Translations under genes and position numbers: made by a program
From: Halorhabdus rudnickae
Lineage (GTDB): Archaea; Halobacteriota; Halobacteria; Halobacteriales; Haloarculaceae
DNA: 64,000 nucleotides
Reading direction: 5' to 3'
Assembly: GCF_900880625.1 (NCBI RefSeq)
Contig: NZ_CAAHFB010000001.1
Coordinates: forward strand, 248,001-312,000
The notes under the pieces: generated by a model
What the model saw: the letters and a program-made list of their open reading frames with translations, nothing else
Database searches by the model: none
Told to the model about the DNA's origin: nothing
Part shown: positions 50,901-60,130 of the stretch, in pieces
How the letters are laid out: every line of letters begins with the position of its first letter
How positions within the stretch are numbered: position 1 is the stretch's first letter

Positions 50901-52436
50901 CGTCTTGTTCCGGCTAGAGAGCACCGACAGCGGCGTGTCGTTGCCCATCGCGCCGATGGGGTCCTTTCCGTCCTCGGCCATCGGTTCGATCAGACGCTCG
51001 ACGTGATCGAGAGTGTACCCGAACGCGCGCTGGTACTTCGTGATGTCGTCCTCGACGTACGTCGGTGCCGTGGCCGTGCCTCCCTCGACGTCGGCCAGCG
51101 TTACACGGTTCTCCTCGAGCCACTCGCCGTACTTTTCGTCGGTCAGCCGGTCGAAGATATCGTCGTCGGGAACGATTCCGTCCTCGGCGTCGGCGTAGAA
51201 CATCTGGCCGGGTTCGAGGCGGTCCTTCCGCTTGACTCGCGAGGGATCGACCTCGATCGCGCCGGTCTCGCTGGACATGACGAGTCGGTCTTCGTCCGTG
51301 ACGAGATACCGGCACGGGCGCAGGCCGTTCCGGTCGAGGATCGCGCCGACGCTGAATCCGTCGGTGAAGGCCACCAGTGCGGGGCCGTCCCAGGGTTCGT
51401 TGATCGTCGAGTGGTACTGATAGAAGTTCTTGCGGTCCTGATCCAGATAGTCCGACTCTTCCCAGGCCTCCGGGACGAGCATCCGGAGGGCGTGCGGGAG
51501 CGACCGCCCGCCCTCGACGAGCAGTTCGAGGACGTTGTCGACGACGGCCGTGTCACTCTGTCCCTCCTCGGTGATCGGTTTCAGCTTCTCGATGTCCTCG
51601 CCGAAGACGGGACTGGCGAGATCCGCTTCGCGGGCATGCATCCAGTTGAGATTCCCCCGGAGCGTGTTGATCTCCCCGTTGTGTATGATGTTCCTGTACG
51701 GGTGAGCGAGATCCCACGCACCCAGCGTGTTCGTCGAGAACCGCGAGTGGACGAACACCAGACTCGTCTCGACGCGTTCGTCCGAGAGATCCTCGTAGTA
51801 CGTGCGGACCTGGGCGTTGGTCAACAGTCCCTTGTAGACGAGCTTCCGGCGGTCGAGCGAGCAAACGTAAAAACGTTCGTGACCCGGCGGCTGTTGTTCG
51901 TCGACCCGTGACTCGATGACGTTCCGGAGGACGTACAGTGCCGTATCGAGTTCCGCGGGATCGAGGTCGTCCCGCGGCTCGACGAAGAACTGCGTCACGT
52001 CCGGTTCGCCCTCCAGGGCAGTCGCCCCCAGTCCTTCGTTGTCCGTGGGTACGTCCCGCCAGGTGAGTACGTCGAAACCCTCCTCGTCGGCTACCGATTC
52101 GATGATCTCACGAAGCTTCGCGGCCGACTCTTCTCGCGGAAAGAAGACCTGACCGACGCCGTAGTCGTCGAAATCGTAGCCCGCGAGTGCGTCGACCTCT
52201 TCGCTGAAGAAAGCGTGGGGCTTCTGAATCAAAATCCCTGCCCCGTCGCCCGTATTCTCCTCGGCACCGCGAGCACCGCGGTGGTCGAGGTTCTCGAGCA
52301 GTGAGAGCCCCTCGGAGACGATGCCGTGTTCCTTCTCGCCGTCGAGGTTAAGCAAGACACCGACGCCACAGTTTGACTTCTGGGTTGACCCGTCGGTCAA
52401 TCCTCGCTTACCGTCGGGTACCGTTGGTGTATTCAT
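47901..52436 (-). CDS. gltB: Glutamate synthase large subunit
   Basis: ATG 52436 gives 1511 residues. A 22-residue leader precedes the catalytic Cys23 in SNCGVGVLLN, so the leader is probably cut off to expose Cys as the N-terminal nucleophile. The glutaminase half holds VHSRFSTNTLGAWDLAHPYR and NGEINTLRGNLNWMHAREAD. The FMN and Fe-S half holds SGQSGGTGASPKTSIKNAGL and CGCVMLRKCHCNTCSVG. The C-terminal GXGXG beta-helix region ends the protein. It makes two glutamate from glutamine and 2-oxoglutarate. The full-length fused form is the bacterial type. Confidence 0.96.
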   Translation of the reverse strand: MNTPTVPDGKRGLTDGSTQKSNCGVGVLLNLDGEKEHGIVSEGLSLLENLDHRGARGAEENTGDGAGILIQKPHAFFSEEVDALAGYDFDDYGVGQVFFPREESAAKLREIIESVADEEGFDVLTWRDVPTDNEGLGATALEGEPDVTQFFVEPRDDLDPAELDTALYVLRNVIESRVDEQQPPGHERFYVCSLDRRKLVYKGLLTNAQVRTYYEDLSDERVETSLVFVHSRFSTNTLGAWDLAHPYRNIIHNGEINTLRGNLNWMHAREADLASPVFGEDIEKLKPITEEGQSDTAVVDNVLELLVEGGRSLPHALRMLVPEAWEESDYLDQDRKNFYQYHSTINEPWDGPALVAFTDGFSVGAILDRNGLRPCRYLVTDEDRLVMSSETGAIEVDPSRVKRKDRLEPGQMFYADAEDGIVPDDDIFDRLTDEKYGEWLEENRVTLADVEGGTATAPTYVEDDITKYQRAFGYTLDHVERLIEPMAEDGKDPIGAMGNDTPLSVLSSRNKTLFTYFKQLFAQVSNPPIDYIREETVTSLKQHVGRQNNLLAETPEHCRQLALDSPILSRKEHAKIADIDENGITSATIDITYDPGETDLEAAVEDVRERAVDALDEGAEILLLSDAETGPERVPIPSLLAVGGVHHHLVREGLRTHTALVVESGQPNAVHHFATLVGYGADAVTPYLAYESIEELAFDGVLEVDRETALDQYRHAVEDGIQKVMAKMGISTLESYKGAQIFEAVGLDSDFVAEYFEGTENRTEGIGIEQLEADVLERHEQGFEGSVAGNLELDQGGELYWRRDGEFHQWNPNTIGKLQYATNNGDYDAYREFAGMINDQNERLQTLRGLLDFNTDERESIPLEAVEPVEEITKRFFSSSMSFGSISPEAHETLAAGMNRVGGFASTGEGGEPTERFGTERECADKQVASGRFGVTSNYLANAEHLEIKMAQGSKPGEGGHLPGEKVSELIAETRSTTPGVPLISPPPHHDIYSIEDLAQLIHDLKCSNPDADVHVKLVSEAGVGIIAAGVAKGKADAVLISGQSGGTGASPKTSIKNAGLPWELGIAEANQILLNNDLRSRIRVRVDGGLKTGRDVAIAALLGAEEYGFGTAPLITCGCVMLRKCHCNTCSVGVATQDEELRERFPGDPEFVANYMRFIAREVREIMAELGVETMDELIGQVGLLEQKAVEHPRAKHVDLSELLWRPDYDDDPRKTMEQDHGLGEKLDQELLEEAEPAIERGESAEISGRVTNEDRTVGAMVSSEVSKAYGEAGLPDDTITFDFEGTGGQSFGAFLAPGVTIEMTGDVNDYAGKGLSGGRLIIETPPEAGYEASENIVTGNVALYGATDGEAYFNGQAGERFAVRNSGVKTVVEGVGDHGCEYMTGGVAVILGETGKNFGAGMSGGEAYVLDESGDFEDRVNTDMVHLEALDERDREMVRRMVENHARYTDSQRAKEILDNWESYVAQFVKVMPDAFAEVVEERLEQGEDVRSSPPPKPSTPTFPTEGDD

Positions 52437-52696
52437 CGTGTGTGTACTTATCACAGACCGGCATAAGGGGCGGGGTGCGTGCAGGAATTGCGTCCCCTCC
52501 GCTGGCTCTCGAACGACCGGCCGGTATTCTCTCCACACGTGGCGTGTTCGTCTCTGTTATCCACACAATACCGGACGTTCGGTCACTGTGTGGCCGATGG
52601 ATGAAAAACTATCATGATCGAGGTTGTACGAAATGGCTGGTGTCCATTCTCACTGATGGACTGGACTTTACTTCGGGTGACATTCCGAGCCAGTTG

Positions 52697-53173
52697 TCAG
52701 CGATCGTTACCGCAGTCGGTGTGATTCTTGAGTCTCTTCGCGGGGAGACCATACCAGTCGTCTTCACCGACAACATCGAAGCCTTGTGCCTCGAAGAACC
52801 CAACGGCGACGGTCGGCGCACTCACTCCAAGTTCGTCCAGATTCAGTTTGCAGGCGCGGTCCTCTACCCTGTCTACGAGCGCGCTCCCGAACCCCTCTCG
52901 TTGGTAGTCGGTATTGGTCGCGATCGACAGAATTTCACCCGTGTCCTCGTCGAAGGCGGCGTAGGCGACGGGCGTGATCTCGGTCTCGGCGACGAGGACA
53001 GTCATCGCCTCGCTGTCGATCCAGGTCGTGAGGTCTGTTCGCGGGTCAGCAACGAGGTCCGCGTACTGCTGGCGATCGTAGACGTCGCTGCAGGCGGCCT
53101 CGATCGCCTGTCCCCGAAGGATCCCGAGGCTCGGCACGTCTCCGACAGTCGCCGTCCGGATCGTGACTTTCAT
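52697..53173 (-). CDS. GNAT family N-acetyltransferase
   Basis: The 158-residue protein starts KVTIRTATVGDVPSLGILRG at ATG 53173 and has AYAAFDEDTGEILSIATNTD, then YQREGFGSALVDRVEDRACK, the acetyl-CoA loop (R/Q-x2-G-x-G/A), and FFEAQGFDVVGEDDWYGLPA at the end. The substrate is unknown. A TATA element about 30 bases upstream fits a leaderless transcript. Confidence 0.9.
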   Translation of the reverse strand: MKVTIRTATVGDVPSLGILRGQAIEAACSDVYDRQQYADLVADPRTDLTTWIDSEAMTVLVAETEITPVAYAAFDEDTGEILSIATNTDYQREGFGSALVDRVEDRACKLNLDELGVSAPTVAVGFFEAQGFDVVGEDDWYGLPAKRLKNHTDCGNDR

Positions 53174-53581
53174 CGCTCTCGTCTCGACTATCGCCTCCCG
53201 ACTTATAGCTGCTTGCCGATCGTGGTCGGTCTCTGCACGGTTTCTGGCGAGCGGGAAAGCAAGTCCCGACGCCACTGTGTGTCATCCCATTGCAGTCTGC
53301 CGATCGTCCGACTGAAGTCTGACGGTGATTTATGTGTCTTCCCACGCCAGAATCGCCCGGGGGCACCTGAAACGTCACACGCTCCCCTTCCCTTCTAACG
53401 ACTCTATCGAGACGACCATTACCGTCGATTGTGTGGTTTTCTCCGGTGGGGAGCGATCACCGGTGTTCTGCTGGCAATGGCTGCGTTCATCGAGGCCGAG
53501 CTCACTGTCGAAATTGCCAGACTGGTACACTAGATCTATTTTCGGAGAAAGTGCTCTCAGTTGACGCTGTTCCATTCGCCC
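53174..53581. other. 408-base intergenic region after the GNAT promoter
   Basis: It holds the GNAT TATA element near 53,202. A 66-codon minus-strand frame at 53,375-53,575 ends ESLEGKGSV and has no recognisable motif. The composition is less GC-rich than the neighbours. I see no gene I can support. Confidence 0.6.
53202..53208 (-). promoter_or_regulatory. TATA element of the GNAT gene
   Basis: CTATAAG on the minus strand lies about 30 bases before ATG 53173, the position for a leaderless promoter. Confidence 0.5.
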
Positions 53582-54511
53582 TCACTGCTCGTCGAGGTGG
53601 GTCGCAAGTGCCTCGATAACAGTGTCCGCGTCGATATCCTCGCGGTCGAATCCGACAGGTGGGAGCGACCGACGACGGTGAACAGCGATAGCGTCGTCGC
53701 TGGCAGTAAAGTCAGTGCAATTGTCCCAGTGAATTATATTCCGGGCTCGCTGCTCGTATATTTCCAGACCAGACGCCCGTACTCGATAGTGATTCGACTG
53801 CCGCATCGCCAAAAGTCCGCCCGCAACAGGGATTAGTAGCTGTCCGATCACGTAGAACCCTTCGGACACGAAAAAGAACGTACTGAAGCCAACGATGATG
53901 AAACTCAAAGAAACATAAACGATCCAACGACGGCGAGTCGGCGTCGGCCTCGCTGTCCACTCGCTTTCGACCGTCGTTCCGTCGGTAACTGCCGCCGTAT
54001 ACCGAGTCCGACTCATCAACACGACGAGATAGCCGAACGCGAGACACCCGACAGCCATGATACCGACCGTCAGGAATGGCACCGGATAGACAGTTATCGA
54101 ACCCGACAAGAATGAAGAGAATTCGATCGAACTCTGTGGGACCGACAGACCGACGAACAGCAGACCGACAAATAATATGCTGGGGACGACGACGAGCCCC
54201 CAGCGCCAGGCAGTCGCGCCGAGTTCGACAGCGACCCCACTGATGCGGGTGGTACCGACAGTCACGACTGCGATTGTGACAGCACTCAAAACGAGGATGG
54301 AGAGGGTAACCTGAACGGCGGACCAGTCCAGGACAGACCAGCTAATGGCGGCCAGTAGCGGGACGAGCAGCGCCATGACATACAGGCCGACAACGAAACC
54401 AAAGCGCACATCCGGTCTTTGATCTGGAAGCGGAGAAGGAGGGTCTTGATTGGTTATCTCAATGTTTCCTATCGCGAAAGTCAGCGCAAAAATATTTCGT
54501 GAAGGATTCAT
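53582..54511 (-). CDS. Membrane protein with C-terminal PH-like part
   Basis: Starting at ATG 54511, the 309-residue product has about seven hydrophobic segments and then HYRVRASGLEIYEQRARNII and WDNCTDFTASDDAIAVHRRR, a strand-rich tail like the bacterial PH-domain membrane proteins. The codon use has more A and T than its neighbours. Its start is uncertain: in-frame ATGs occur at 54,541 and 54,631 as well. Unknown function. Confidence 0.6.
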   Translation of the reverse strand: MNPSRNIFALTFAIGNIEITNQDPPSPLPDQRPDVRFGFVVGLYVMALLVPLLAAISWSVLDWSAVQVTLSILVLSAVTIAVVTVGTTRISGVAVELGATAWRWGLVVVPSILFVGLLFVGLSVPQSSIEFSSFLSGSITVYPVPFLTVGIMAVGCLAFGYLVVLMSRTRYTAAVTDGTTVESEWTARPTPTRRRWIVYVSLSFIIVGFSTFFFVSEGFYVIGQLLIPVAGGLLAMRQSNHYRVRASGLEIYEQRARNIIHWDNCTDFTASDDAIAVHRRRSLPPVGFDREDIDADTVIEALATHLDEQ

Positions 54512-54675
54512 GCCACGGTGGCCAGAGTATCGAATCGAAAGCATCACACTATCTTGTGATGAGCGCCTGAGATAGCAGGCACCATTGGTCGATACCAGCC
54601 CGCGTATGTCCAGACAGAGAAAGCATATCAACTATAACGAAACCTGTAATTCGACGGCCGGTCTAAGTTCGTTCA

Positions 54676-55446
54676 ATGCACGACTATCATGTGCACACGA
54701 CCTATTCAGACGGTGATTTGCTTCCGCGAATGGTCGGTGCCGCCGAGGAGGCAGGCTTGGACGGTGTCGGGTTCGCCGATCACTGCAACGTCTTCGGGAC
54801 AGAGGGCGCTCGCGCCTATCGCGACGCGTTCGGGTTCAACCTCGATCTCACCTACGAGCGTCGCCGCCGAGCGATCGAACGGTCGCGAAACCGGACCGAT
54901 CTCCGGATTTACGACGCTGTCGAGATGGACTACCACCCGGATTACGAGGACGAGATCGAGGCATTCCTCTCGGACGCGGGTTTTCAATACGCCATCGGTA
55001 GCGTCCACGCCGTGGATGGCGCGAACGTCCACGACCGAGAACACTTCGGCAGGCTCTCGACGGCCGAACGCGAAGGGGCGGTCGAGACGTACGTCGATCG
55101 GGTGTGTGCGCTCGTCGACTCGGAACTGTTCGATGTGGCCGCCCACGTCGATCTCGTCGAACGGAACCCCGCGTTACGCGGCCTGTTGACCGCGGATCAG
55201 TACCGTCGGATCGCCGATGCCCTGAAAAAATCCCGGACTGTCCCGGAGATCAACGCCGGGCGCGTCCTCGACGACTACGGCGAGTTCCATCCAAGCGATC
55301 CGTTCGTGCAGACGCTGCTCGATGCGGGCGTCGAGTTCACGATCGGGTCGGACGCCCACGAGCCGGGGGCGTTGATCGACAGCGTCGACCGGCTGGCGGA
55401 CACTGTTGCGGAACGGGATCTGCCAGTGATCGAACTGGACGTTTGA
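54676..55446 (+). CDS. PHP domain phosphoesterase
   Basis: The 256-residue protein begins MHDYHVHTTYSDGDLLPRMV with the PHP metal motif H-x-H, and has GVGFADHCNVFG, YDAVEMDYHPDY, AIGSVHAVDG, FDVAAHVDLVERNPAL and FTIGSDAHEPGALIDSVD, the other metal-ligand segments. It could be a histidinol phosphatase or an unspecific phosphoesterase. No his gene is near. The next gene starts 107 bases downstream and has its own promoter. Confidence 0.88.
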   Translation: MHDYHVHTTYSDGDLLPRMVGAAEEAGLDGVGFADHCNVFGTEGARAYRDAFGFNLDLTYERRRRAIERSRNRTDLRIYDAVEMDYHPDYEDEIEAFLSDAGFQYAIGSVHAVDGANVHDREHFGRLSTAEREGAVETYVDRVCALVDSELFDVAAHVDLVERNPALRGLLTADQYRRIADALKKSRTVPEINAGRVLDDYGEFHPSDPFVQTLLDAGVEFTIGSDAHEPGALIDSVDRLADTVAERDLPVIELDV

Positions 55447-55521
55447 ACTGGCCGAAACTCGTTTTCGACGGCGCCCGATCTTGGGAGATTGCCGAGCCCA
55501 GCCTGGAGACGAAACCAGACA

Positions 55522-55530
55522 ACTATATTT
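55522..55530 (+). promoter_or_regulatory. TATA element of the lactate permease gene
   Basis: ACTATATTT lies 24-32 bases before ATG 55554, as expected for a leaderless transcript. Confidence 0.55.
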
Positions 55531-55553
55531 GGGGGTCTATCAGTGGGAAGCAC

Positions 55554-57236
55554 ATGACGAGTGTAGCGATCCTGGCGCTGGCGGCGAGCGTACCGATCGC
55601 GGTCGCGTTCGCCCTGCTCGTGGGATTACGGTGGTCGGCGGCCCGGTCGATGGGCGTCGGCTGGGTGATCGCCACAGTTCTCGGGCTAGCGCTGTGGCAG
55701 ATGGAACCGACCTGGTGGGCCGCCTCGGCATTGACAGGTGCCCTGGAAGCGATGAACATCGTCCTGATCGTCTTCGGTGCGATCCTCCTGATGAACTATC
55801 TGGAGGTCAGCGGCGCGATCAGCACGATCCGGTGGTACTTCCGCGGGATCGCCCGTGATCGGCGCGTCCAGTTGCTGTTGATCGGTCTGGGCTTCGAGAC
55901 GATCATCGAGGGGGCTGCCGGGTTCGGGACACCCGGTGCGCTGGCCGCGCCGCTTTTCATCGGCCTCGGGTTCCCGCCACTCGGGGCTGCCGTCTTCGGT
56001 CTGTTCTTCAACGCTCCGAACCCGCAGTTCGGGGCTGCCGGGACGCCGATCATCGGCGGTGTCGAGAGTGGGATGGGCGAGAGCGTCCTCGTCGGGACTG
56101 ATATCGTCTCGTTCCAGCAACTGATATCGGCCTGGAGTGGCGTCATCACCGGGTTGACGTTTGCCTTCTGGGGACTGCTCGGCGTCTTCTTGCTCATCTA
56201 CTGGTTCGGCGACGAGGCAGAGCGTTCGCTCCGGGGTGCCGCCCGTTCGACGGCGCCGATCGCCCCGTTCGCGCTCGTGTTGGGTGTATTGGCCGGCGCG
56301 ATCCAGTGGGCAGTCGCGTGGTTCATCGGCCCGGCGCTTCCGGACATCGCCGCTGGGTTCGTTGTCCTCGCCGTCGGGATCGTCATGGCCGACCGGGACG
56401 TACTCGTGCCAGAAACGGCCTGGGAGTTCCCCGACCGCGAGACGTGGTCGGCGACCTGGCTCGGCGGACTCACCCTCGATACCCTGGAGACGGAGGAACC
56501 AACCAAGGAGATGCCCGTGTTGCTGGCCTGGACGCCGTATCTCGTGGTGGGGCTGTTCCTGCTGGTGACGCGCTGGCCGACACTGGATCTCGTTGCGACG
56601 TTGCAGGAGTTCACCGTTGGCATCGACGGCGTGTTGGGAACGAGTCAGTCGTGGTCGCTGCGGTATCTCTACCTCCCGGGGACGATGCCGTTTGTCCCGG
56701 TCGCGATCGGGACGGGGTTGCTCTACCGTCTCGATGGCAAGAAGACGATGGACGCCTGGAAAGAGTCGGCCCGCCAGATCGCGCCGGCGGCGCTGACGCT
56801 GCTGGTGGCGGTTTCGCTGACCCGGATCATGATCGAATCGGCGACCAACCCGGCCGAGTTCGTCGGGATGATGGAGGCGTTGTCGATCGTCCTGGCCCAG
56901 GGGGCCGGAGGTGCGCTCCCATTGGTTTCCCCCTGGATCGGCGCGCTGGGGACGTTCGTCACCGGGTCGAACACGACCTCTGACATCCTGTTCAACACGC
57001 TCCAGTATAACGCCGCGGCGGAAGTCGGCATCTCGAAGGGCCTCGTCGTCGCAATCCAGAACGTCGGCGGCGGCGTCGGCAACATGGTCTCGGTGCTCAA
57101 CATCGCGGCGATCTGTGGTGTCGTTGGGATCACCGGCCGCGAGGGTGATATCCTCCGGAAAGTGCTCGTTCCGACCGTTATCTTCGCGACCTTCGCTGGG
57201 ACGGTCGGGATGCTTCTTGTCTACGTTGTCGCGTAA
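55554..57236 (+). CDS. lctP: L-lactate permease family transporter
   Basis: The 560-residue protein has 12 or more membrane helices and the LctP signatures FETIIEGAAGFGTPGALAAP, FNAPNPQFGAAGTPIIGG and WIGALGTFVTGSNTTSDILF, with GGGVGNMVSVLNIAAICGVV at the end. The family takes up lactate or glycolate with protons or sodium. No lactate dehydrogenase is adjacent. ATG 55554 matches the promoter; the frame is open far upstream through the PHP gene. Confidence 0.94.
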   Translation: MTSVAILALAASVPIAVAFALLVGLRWSAARSMGVGWVIATVLGLALWQMEPTWWAASALTGALEAMNIVLIVFGAILLMNYLEVSGAISTIRWYFRGIARDRRVQLLLIGLGFETIIEGAAGFGTPGALAAPLFIGLGFPPLGAAVFGLFFNAPNPQFGAAGTPIIGGVESGMGESVLVGTDIVSFQQLISAWSGVITGLTFAFWGLLGVFLLIYWFGDEAERSLRGAARSTAPIAPFALVLGVLAGAIQWAVAWFIGPALPDIAAGFVVLAVGIVMADRDVLVPETAWEFPDRETWSATWLGGLTLDTLETEEPTKEMPVLLAWTPYLVVGLFLLVTRWPTLDLVATLQEFTVGIDGVLGTSQSWSLRYLYLPGTMPFVPVAIGTGLLYRLDGKKTMDAWKESARQIAPAALTLLVAVSLTRIMIESATNPAEFVGMMEALSIVLAQGAGGALPLVSPWIGALGTFVTGSNTTSDILFNTLQYNAAAEVGISKGLVVAIQNVGGGVGNMVSVLNIAAICGVVGITGREGDILRKVLVPTVIFATFAGTVGMLLVYVVA

Positions 57237-57495
57237 TTTATCACGGACGCTGTGCCAATCTTTCTCTGAGGCGGGATGATGTCAGCGTACGTCGTCGCCC
57301 CCGGTGTCTTCTGAGACGGACTATCGTCACTCTATGGGGTCGGCAACCTGTTTCGCTATCGGTATCGACGATCACAGCGAGACGGAGCAGTAAGTCCGGC
57401 CTCGGCCAACTGTTCTTTCGCTGTCTATCCCCTGGGACCGATTTCAGTATTTGTTCGACGACACCTACAAACCGATCAGGAACTTCCGTCGGCGT

Positions 57496-58323
57496 ATGCA
57501 GGTCATCGGAGTGACCGGCCCCTCGAATGCGGGCAAGACGACGCTCGTCGAGACACTCCTCGAGCGGTTGTGCGAGCGAGGAACGGTGGGAACGGTCAAA
57601 CATATCGATTGTGAGCCGTCGGTCGATACGGAGGGAAAAGACACGGATCGTCACCGACGGGCCGGTGCTGTCAGAACGCACGGGATCGCCGACGAGTCGT
57701 GGTTCGCGACCGGGCAGTCACGCACGCTGTGGGACGCACTTGAGGACCTCTCGGTCGACTGTGAGTACGCCGTCGTAGAGGGGTATGCCGACCTCGACCT
57801 CCCACAGATCGTTCTCGGAACGGAAGCCGACACAGACGCCATGCTCGCGGCACCGAGTGTAGAGGCGGTCTCAATCGAGGAGGCACTCGAGGCGATCGAG
57901 TCCGTCGAGCCCTACGAGTCGCTGTCGTCGCTAGTCGCATCCGTCGAAGCTTCAGCCGACGCCGAGCGGGCGGGCGCGATCGCGACGTTCACCGGGCGTG
58001 TCCGCCGACGGGACAGTCCGGACGACGAGCCGACCGAATACCTCGAGTTCGAGGCCTACGACGCGGTTGCGACCGAGCGAATGGAGACGATCCGGGCGGA
58101 CCTGGAGGCACGGGACGGCGTCTTTGACGTTCAACTCCACCATCGTACCGGGACCGTCCAGGCAGGCGAGGACGTCGTCCACGTGGTCGTGCTCGCTGGC
58201 CATCGCGAGGAAGCATTCCGGGCCGTCGAAGACGGGATCGACCGTCTCAAGGACGAAGTGCCGCTGTTCAAGAAGGAAGTCACCGTCTCAGGGGAATTCT
58301 GGGCCCACGAACAGAGTGGATAG
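57496..58323 (+). CDS. MobB-MoaE fusion protein
   Basis: ATG 57496 gives 275 residues. The first half is MobB with the P-loop GVTGPSNAGKTTLVETLLER, the metal/GTP part VGTVKHIDCEPSVDTEGKDT and DCEYAVVEGYADLDLPQIV. The second half is MoaE, the large subunit of molybdopterin synthase (AGAIATFTGRVRRRDSPDDE, YLEFEAYDAVATERME, VVVLAGHREEAFRAVEDGID, catalytic Lys in PLFKKEVTVSGEFW). MobB is thought to help MobA with GTP; MoaE adds the two sulfurs to cPMP. It stands 12 kb from the rest of the cofactor genes. Confidence 0.93.
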   Translation: MQVIGVTGPSNAGKTTLVETLLERLCERGTVGTVKHIDCEPSVDTEGKDTDRHRRAGAVRTHGIADESWFATGQSRTLWDALEDLSVDCEYAVVEGYADLDLPQIVLGTEADTDAMLAAPSVEAVSIEEALEAIESVEPYESLSSLVASVEASADAERAGAIATFTGRVRRRDSPDDEPTEYLEFEAYDAVATERMETIRADLEARDGVFDVQLHHRTGTVQAGEDVVHVVVLAGHREEAFRAVEDGIDRLKDEVPLFKKEVTVSGEFWAHEQSG

Positions 58324-58547
58324 GGGTGATTGGCCGCTGGCCGGGACACTCCTCGGTCCGTGTCGGCGACTGAACACTCCTGCTGTCGGGACGGGGCGCG
58401 GGCCGATCCCGACCCGACCTACGTTCGGATGGTCGACTGCACCGCTGTAAGTGCTTGTCTCTGGTCACGATCGCAGAGTACGCGGGCGTATTCGAAGACG
58501 CCGTCACTGAAGACAGTGACTGATCGCCGGGAATATCGGCCGCGTGT

Positions 58548-59069
58548 TCAGAGGACCGTCCGCTGGCAGCTCCCACAGAGCGTCTGTTCTTTCACATCGA
58601 CCTCGCGAACGGTCGGCGAGAAGTTCATGACACAGCGCTTGTTGTCGCAGTGTTCCAGGCCGAGGGTGTGACCGATTTCGTGGACGACTTCCTTGCGAAC
58701 GCGTTCGGCGAACACTTCCGAGGCGGACTTGTTCGAGATGCCGCCGTCGGAAGAGGTCTGCAGGCGGTGCGTGGAGATGACGCTGCCGTTACCGTCCAAA
58801 TACGCCAGGCCGAAGACGTAGTTCCGGCGGCGATAGAACAGATCCATGTCGGTGACGGCGACGTTCTTCGTGCCCACGCCCACCCGCTTTGCGAGGTCGA
58901 TGAACTCCTCGGCGCGGTACTGGTCGCGATCGGCATCGTACGCCCCTTCCGGGACCGACTGAGGATCGTGGACGGTCACGTCGCAGTCATAGACAGATCG
59001 CAGGCCGGTCGAGGCTTCACGCTTGACCAGGGCAGGGAGATCGCCGACCGGCACGATGTCGACGTGCAT
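58548..59069 (-). CDS. amzA: Archaemetzincin
   Basis: The 173-residue protein has the zinc site HEIGHTLGLEHC, then CVMNFSPTVREVDVKEQTLC and CGSCQRTVL. The third zinc His and the Cys-4 zinc site with Met-turn are the archaemetzincin layout. It is a cytoplasmic metalloprotease whose substrate is unknown. ATG 59069 is used; there is no signal peptide. Confidence 0.94.
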   Translation of the reverse strand: MHVDIVPVGDLPALVKREASTGLRSVYDCDVTVHDPQSVPEGAYDADRDQYRAEEFIDLAKRVGVGTKNVAVTDMDLFYRRRNYVFGLAYLDGNGSVISTHRLQTSSDGGISNKSASEVFAERVRKEVVHEIGHTLGLEHCDNKRCVMNFSPTVREVDVKEQTLCGSCQRTVL

Positions 59070-59189
59070 GCGACGACGTATGGAGTGGGCGTTGATAAAA
59101 ACCTCGCCCGGGGCATCGTTGTTCGGAACGTGCTGGCGTTGGTCCGAGCCGCAATTGGCTTGACGGGTCGGCCCAATTAACCGATACTC

Positions 59190-60056
59190 ATGGAGATCGA
59201 CGCGGTCGTACTCGACGTCGACGGAGTGGTGGTGGACGTCGCCGATTCTTATCGGCGTGCAGTCGTCGAGACGGTGGCGCGAGTCTACGACGAAACCGTC
59301 TCGAAGGAGGTGCTTCAGCCGTTCAAGAACGCCGGCGGCTTCAACAACGACTGGGATCTGACCGACGCCGTTGCGCTGTATGTCCTTGCCCGCGATGCGG
59401 GATTAGACTCTGGCGTTGAGGTGTTCACCGAACGCGTCGCCAGGTCCGGCGGCGGGTTCAGCGGGGCCCGGTCGGTAGTCGACGATACGCTTCCTGCAGA
59501 CGCCCGCGAACGCGTTCACGCAACGCTCGACCGCGAGTACAACCGCGAGGTGTTCCAGCAGCTCTACCTCGGTAGCGAGCGCTACCGGGAGATCGAAGGG
59601 ACAGAGCCGACGCTCGCCGAACCCGGTTTCATCGAGGACGAACCGATATTGATCGAACCGGCTACTATCGACGCCCTCCGCGCCCGCTTTGACGTCGGTG
59701 TTGTGACCGGACGCCCAGCGGCCGAGGCCGACATCGCCCTCCGGCGTGCCGGGCTGTCTGTTCCCGACGAACACTGTTTCACGATGGACGACTGGGAGGG
59801 TGGCAAACCGGACCCGGACGCGCTGGTGACGCTTGCAGAGCGCTTCGGAGCCAACGCGATCGCGTTCGCCGGCGACACGCTCGACGACGTCCGCACGGCG
59901 GTCAACGCCGAGGAGACCGATCCCGGCCGCACATACCACGGGATCGGTGTCCTCACCGGCGGCCTCACGGGCGAAGACGGCCGCGAGAAGTTCGAACGCG
60001 CTGGCGCCGACGCCGTCGTCGCGTCGGTCAACGATCTTCCCGGGTTGTTCGAATAA
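59190..60056 (+). CDS. HAD family IA hydrolase (TIGR01548 type)
   Basis: The 288-residue protein starts [20 protein letters not shown] with the catalytic Asp pair, and has [13 protein letters not shown]-like [40 protein letters not shown] and [20 protein letters not shown], the other three HAD motifs. It is a haloarchaeal phosphatase group with an unusual insert that includes [20 protein letters not shown]. The substrate is not known. It is divergent from the archaemetzincin gene. Confidence 0.9.
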   Translation: MEIDAVVLDVDGVVVDVADSYRRAVVETVARVYDETVSKEVLQPFKNAGGFNNDWDLTDAVALYVLARDAGLDSGVEVFTERVARSGGGFSGARSVVDDTLPADARERVHATLDREYNREVFQQLYLGSERYREIEGTEPTLAEPGFIEDEPILIEPATIDALRARFDVGVVTGRPAAEADIALRRAGLSVPDEHCFTMDDWEGGKPDPDALVTLAERFGANAIAFAGDTLDDVRTAVNAEETDPGRTYHGIGVLTGGLTGEDGREKFERAGADAVVASVNDLPGLFE

Positions 60057-60130
60057 GCGCACAGTCGGCCGACGCGTCCGACTGTTGCCAATACCGTAGG
60101 GGATTAATCCGCGCCGCCCAAGGCAGACAC

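Noticed and set aside
49602-51911. Long plus-strand frame of 769 codons antisense to gltB.
   Set aside because: GC-rich haloarchaeal genes often leave long antisense frames; gltB on the minus strand has every expected catalytic motif.
53375-53575. Minus-strand 66-codon frame next to the membrane protein gene.
   Set aside because: No motif, no promoter and no homology I can recognise; left as intergenic.
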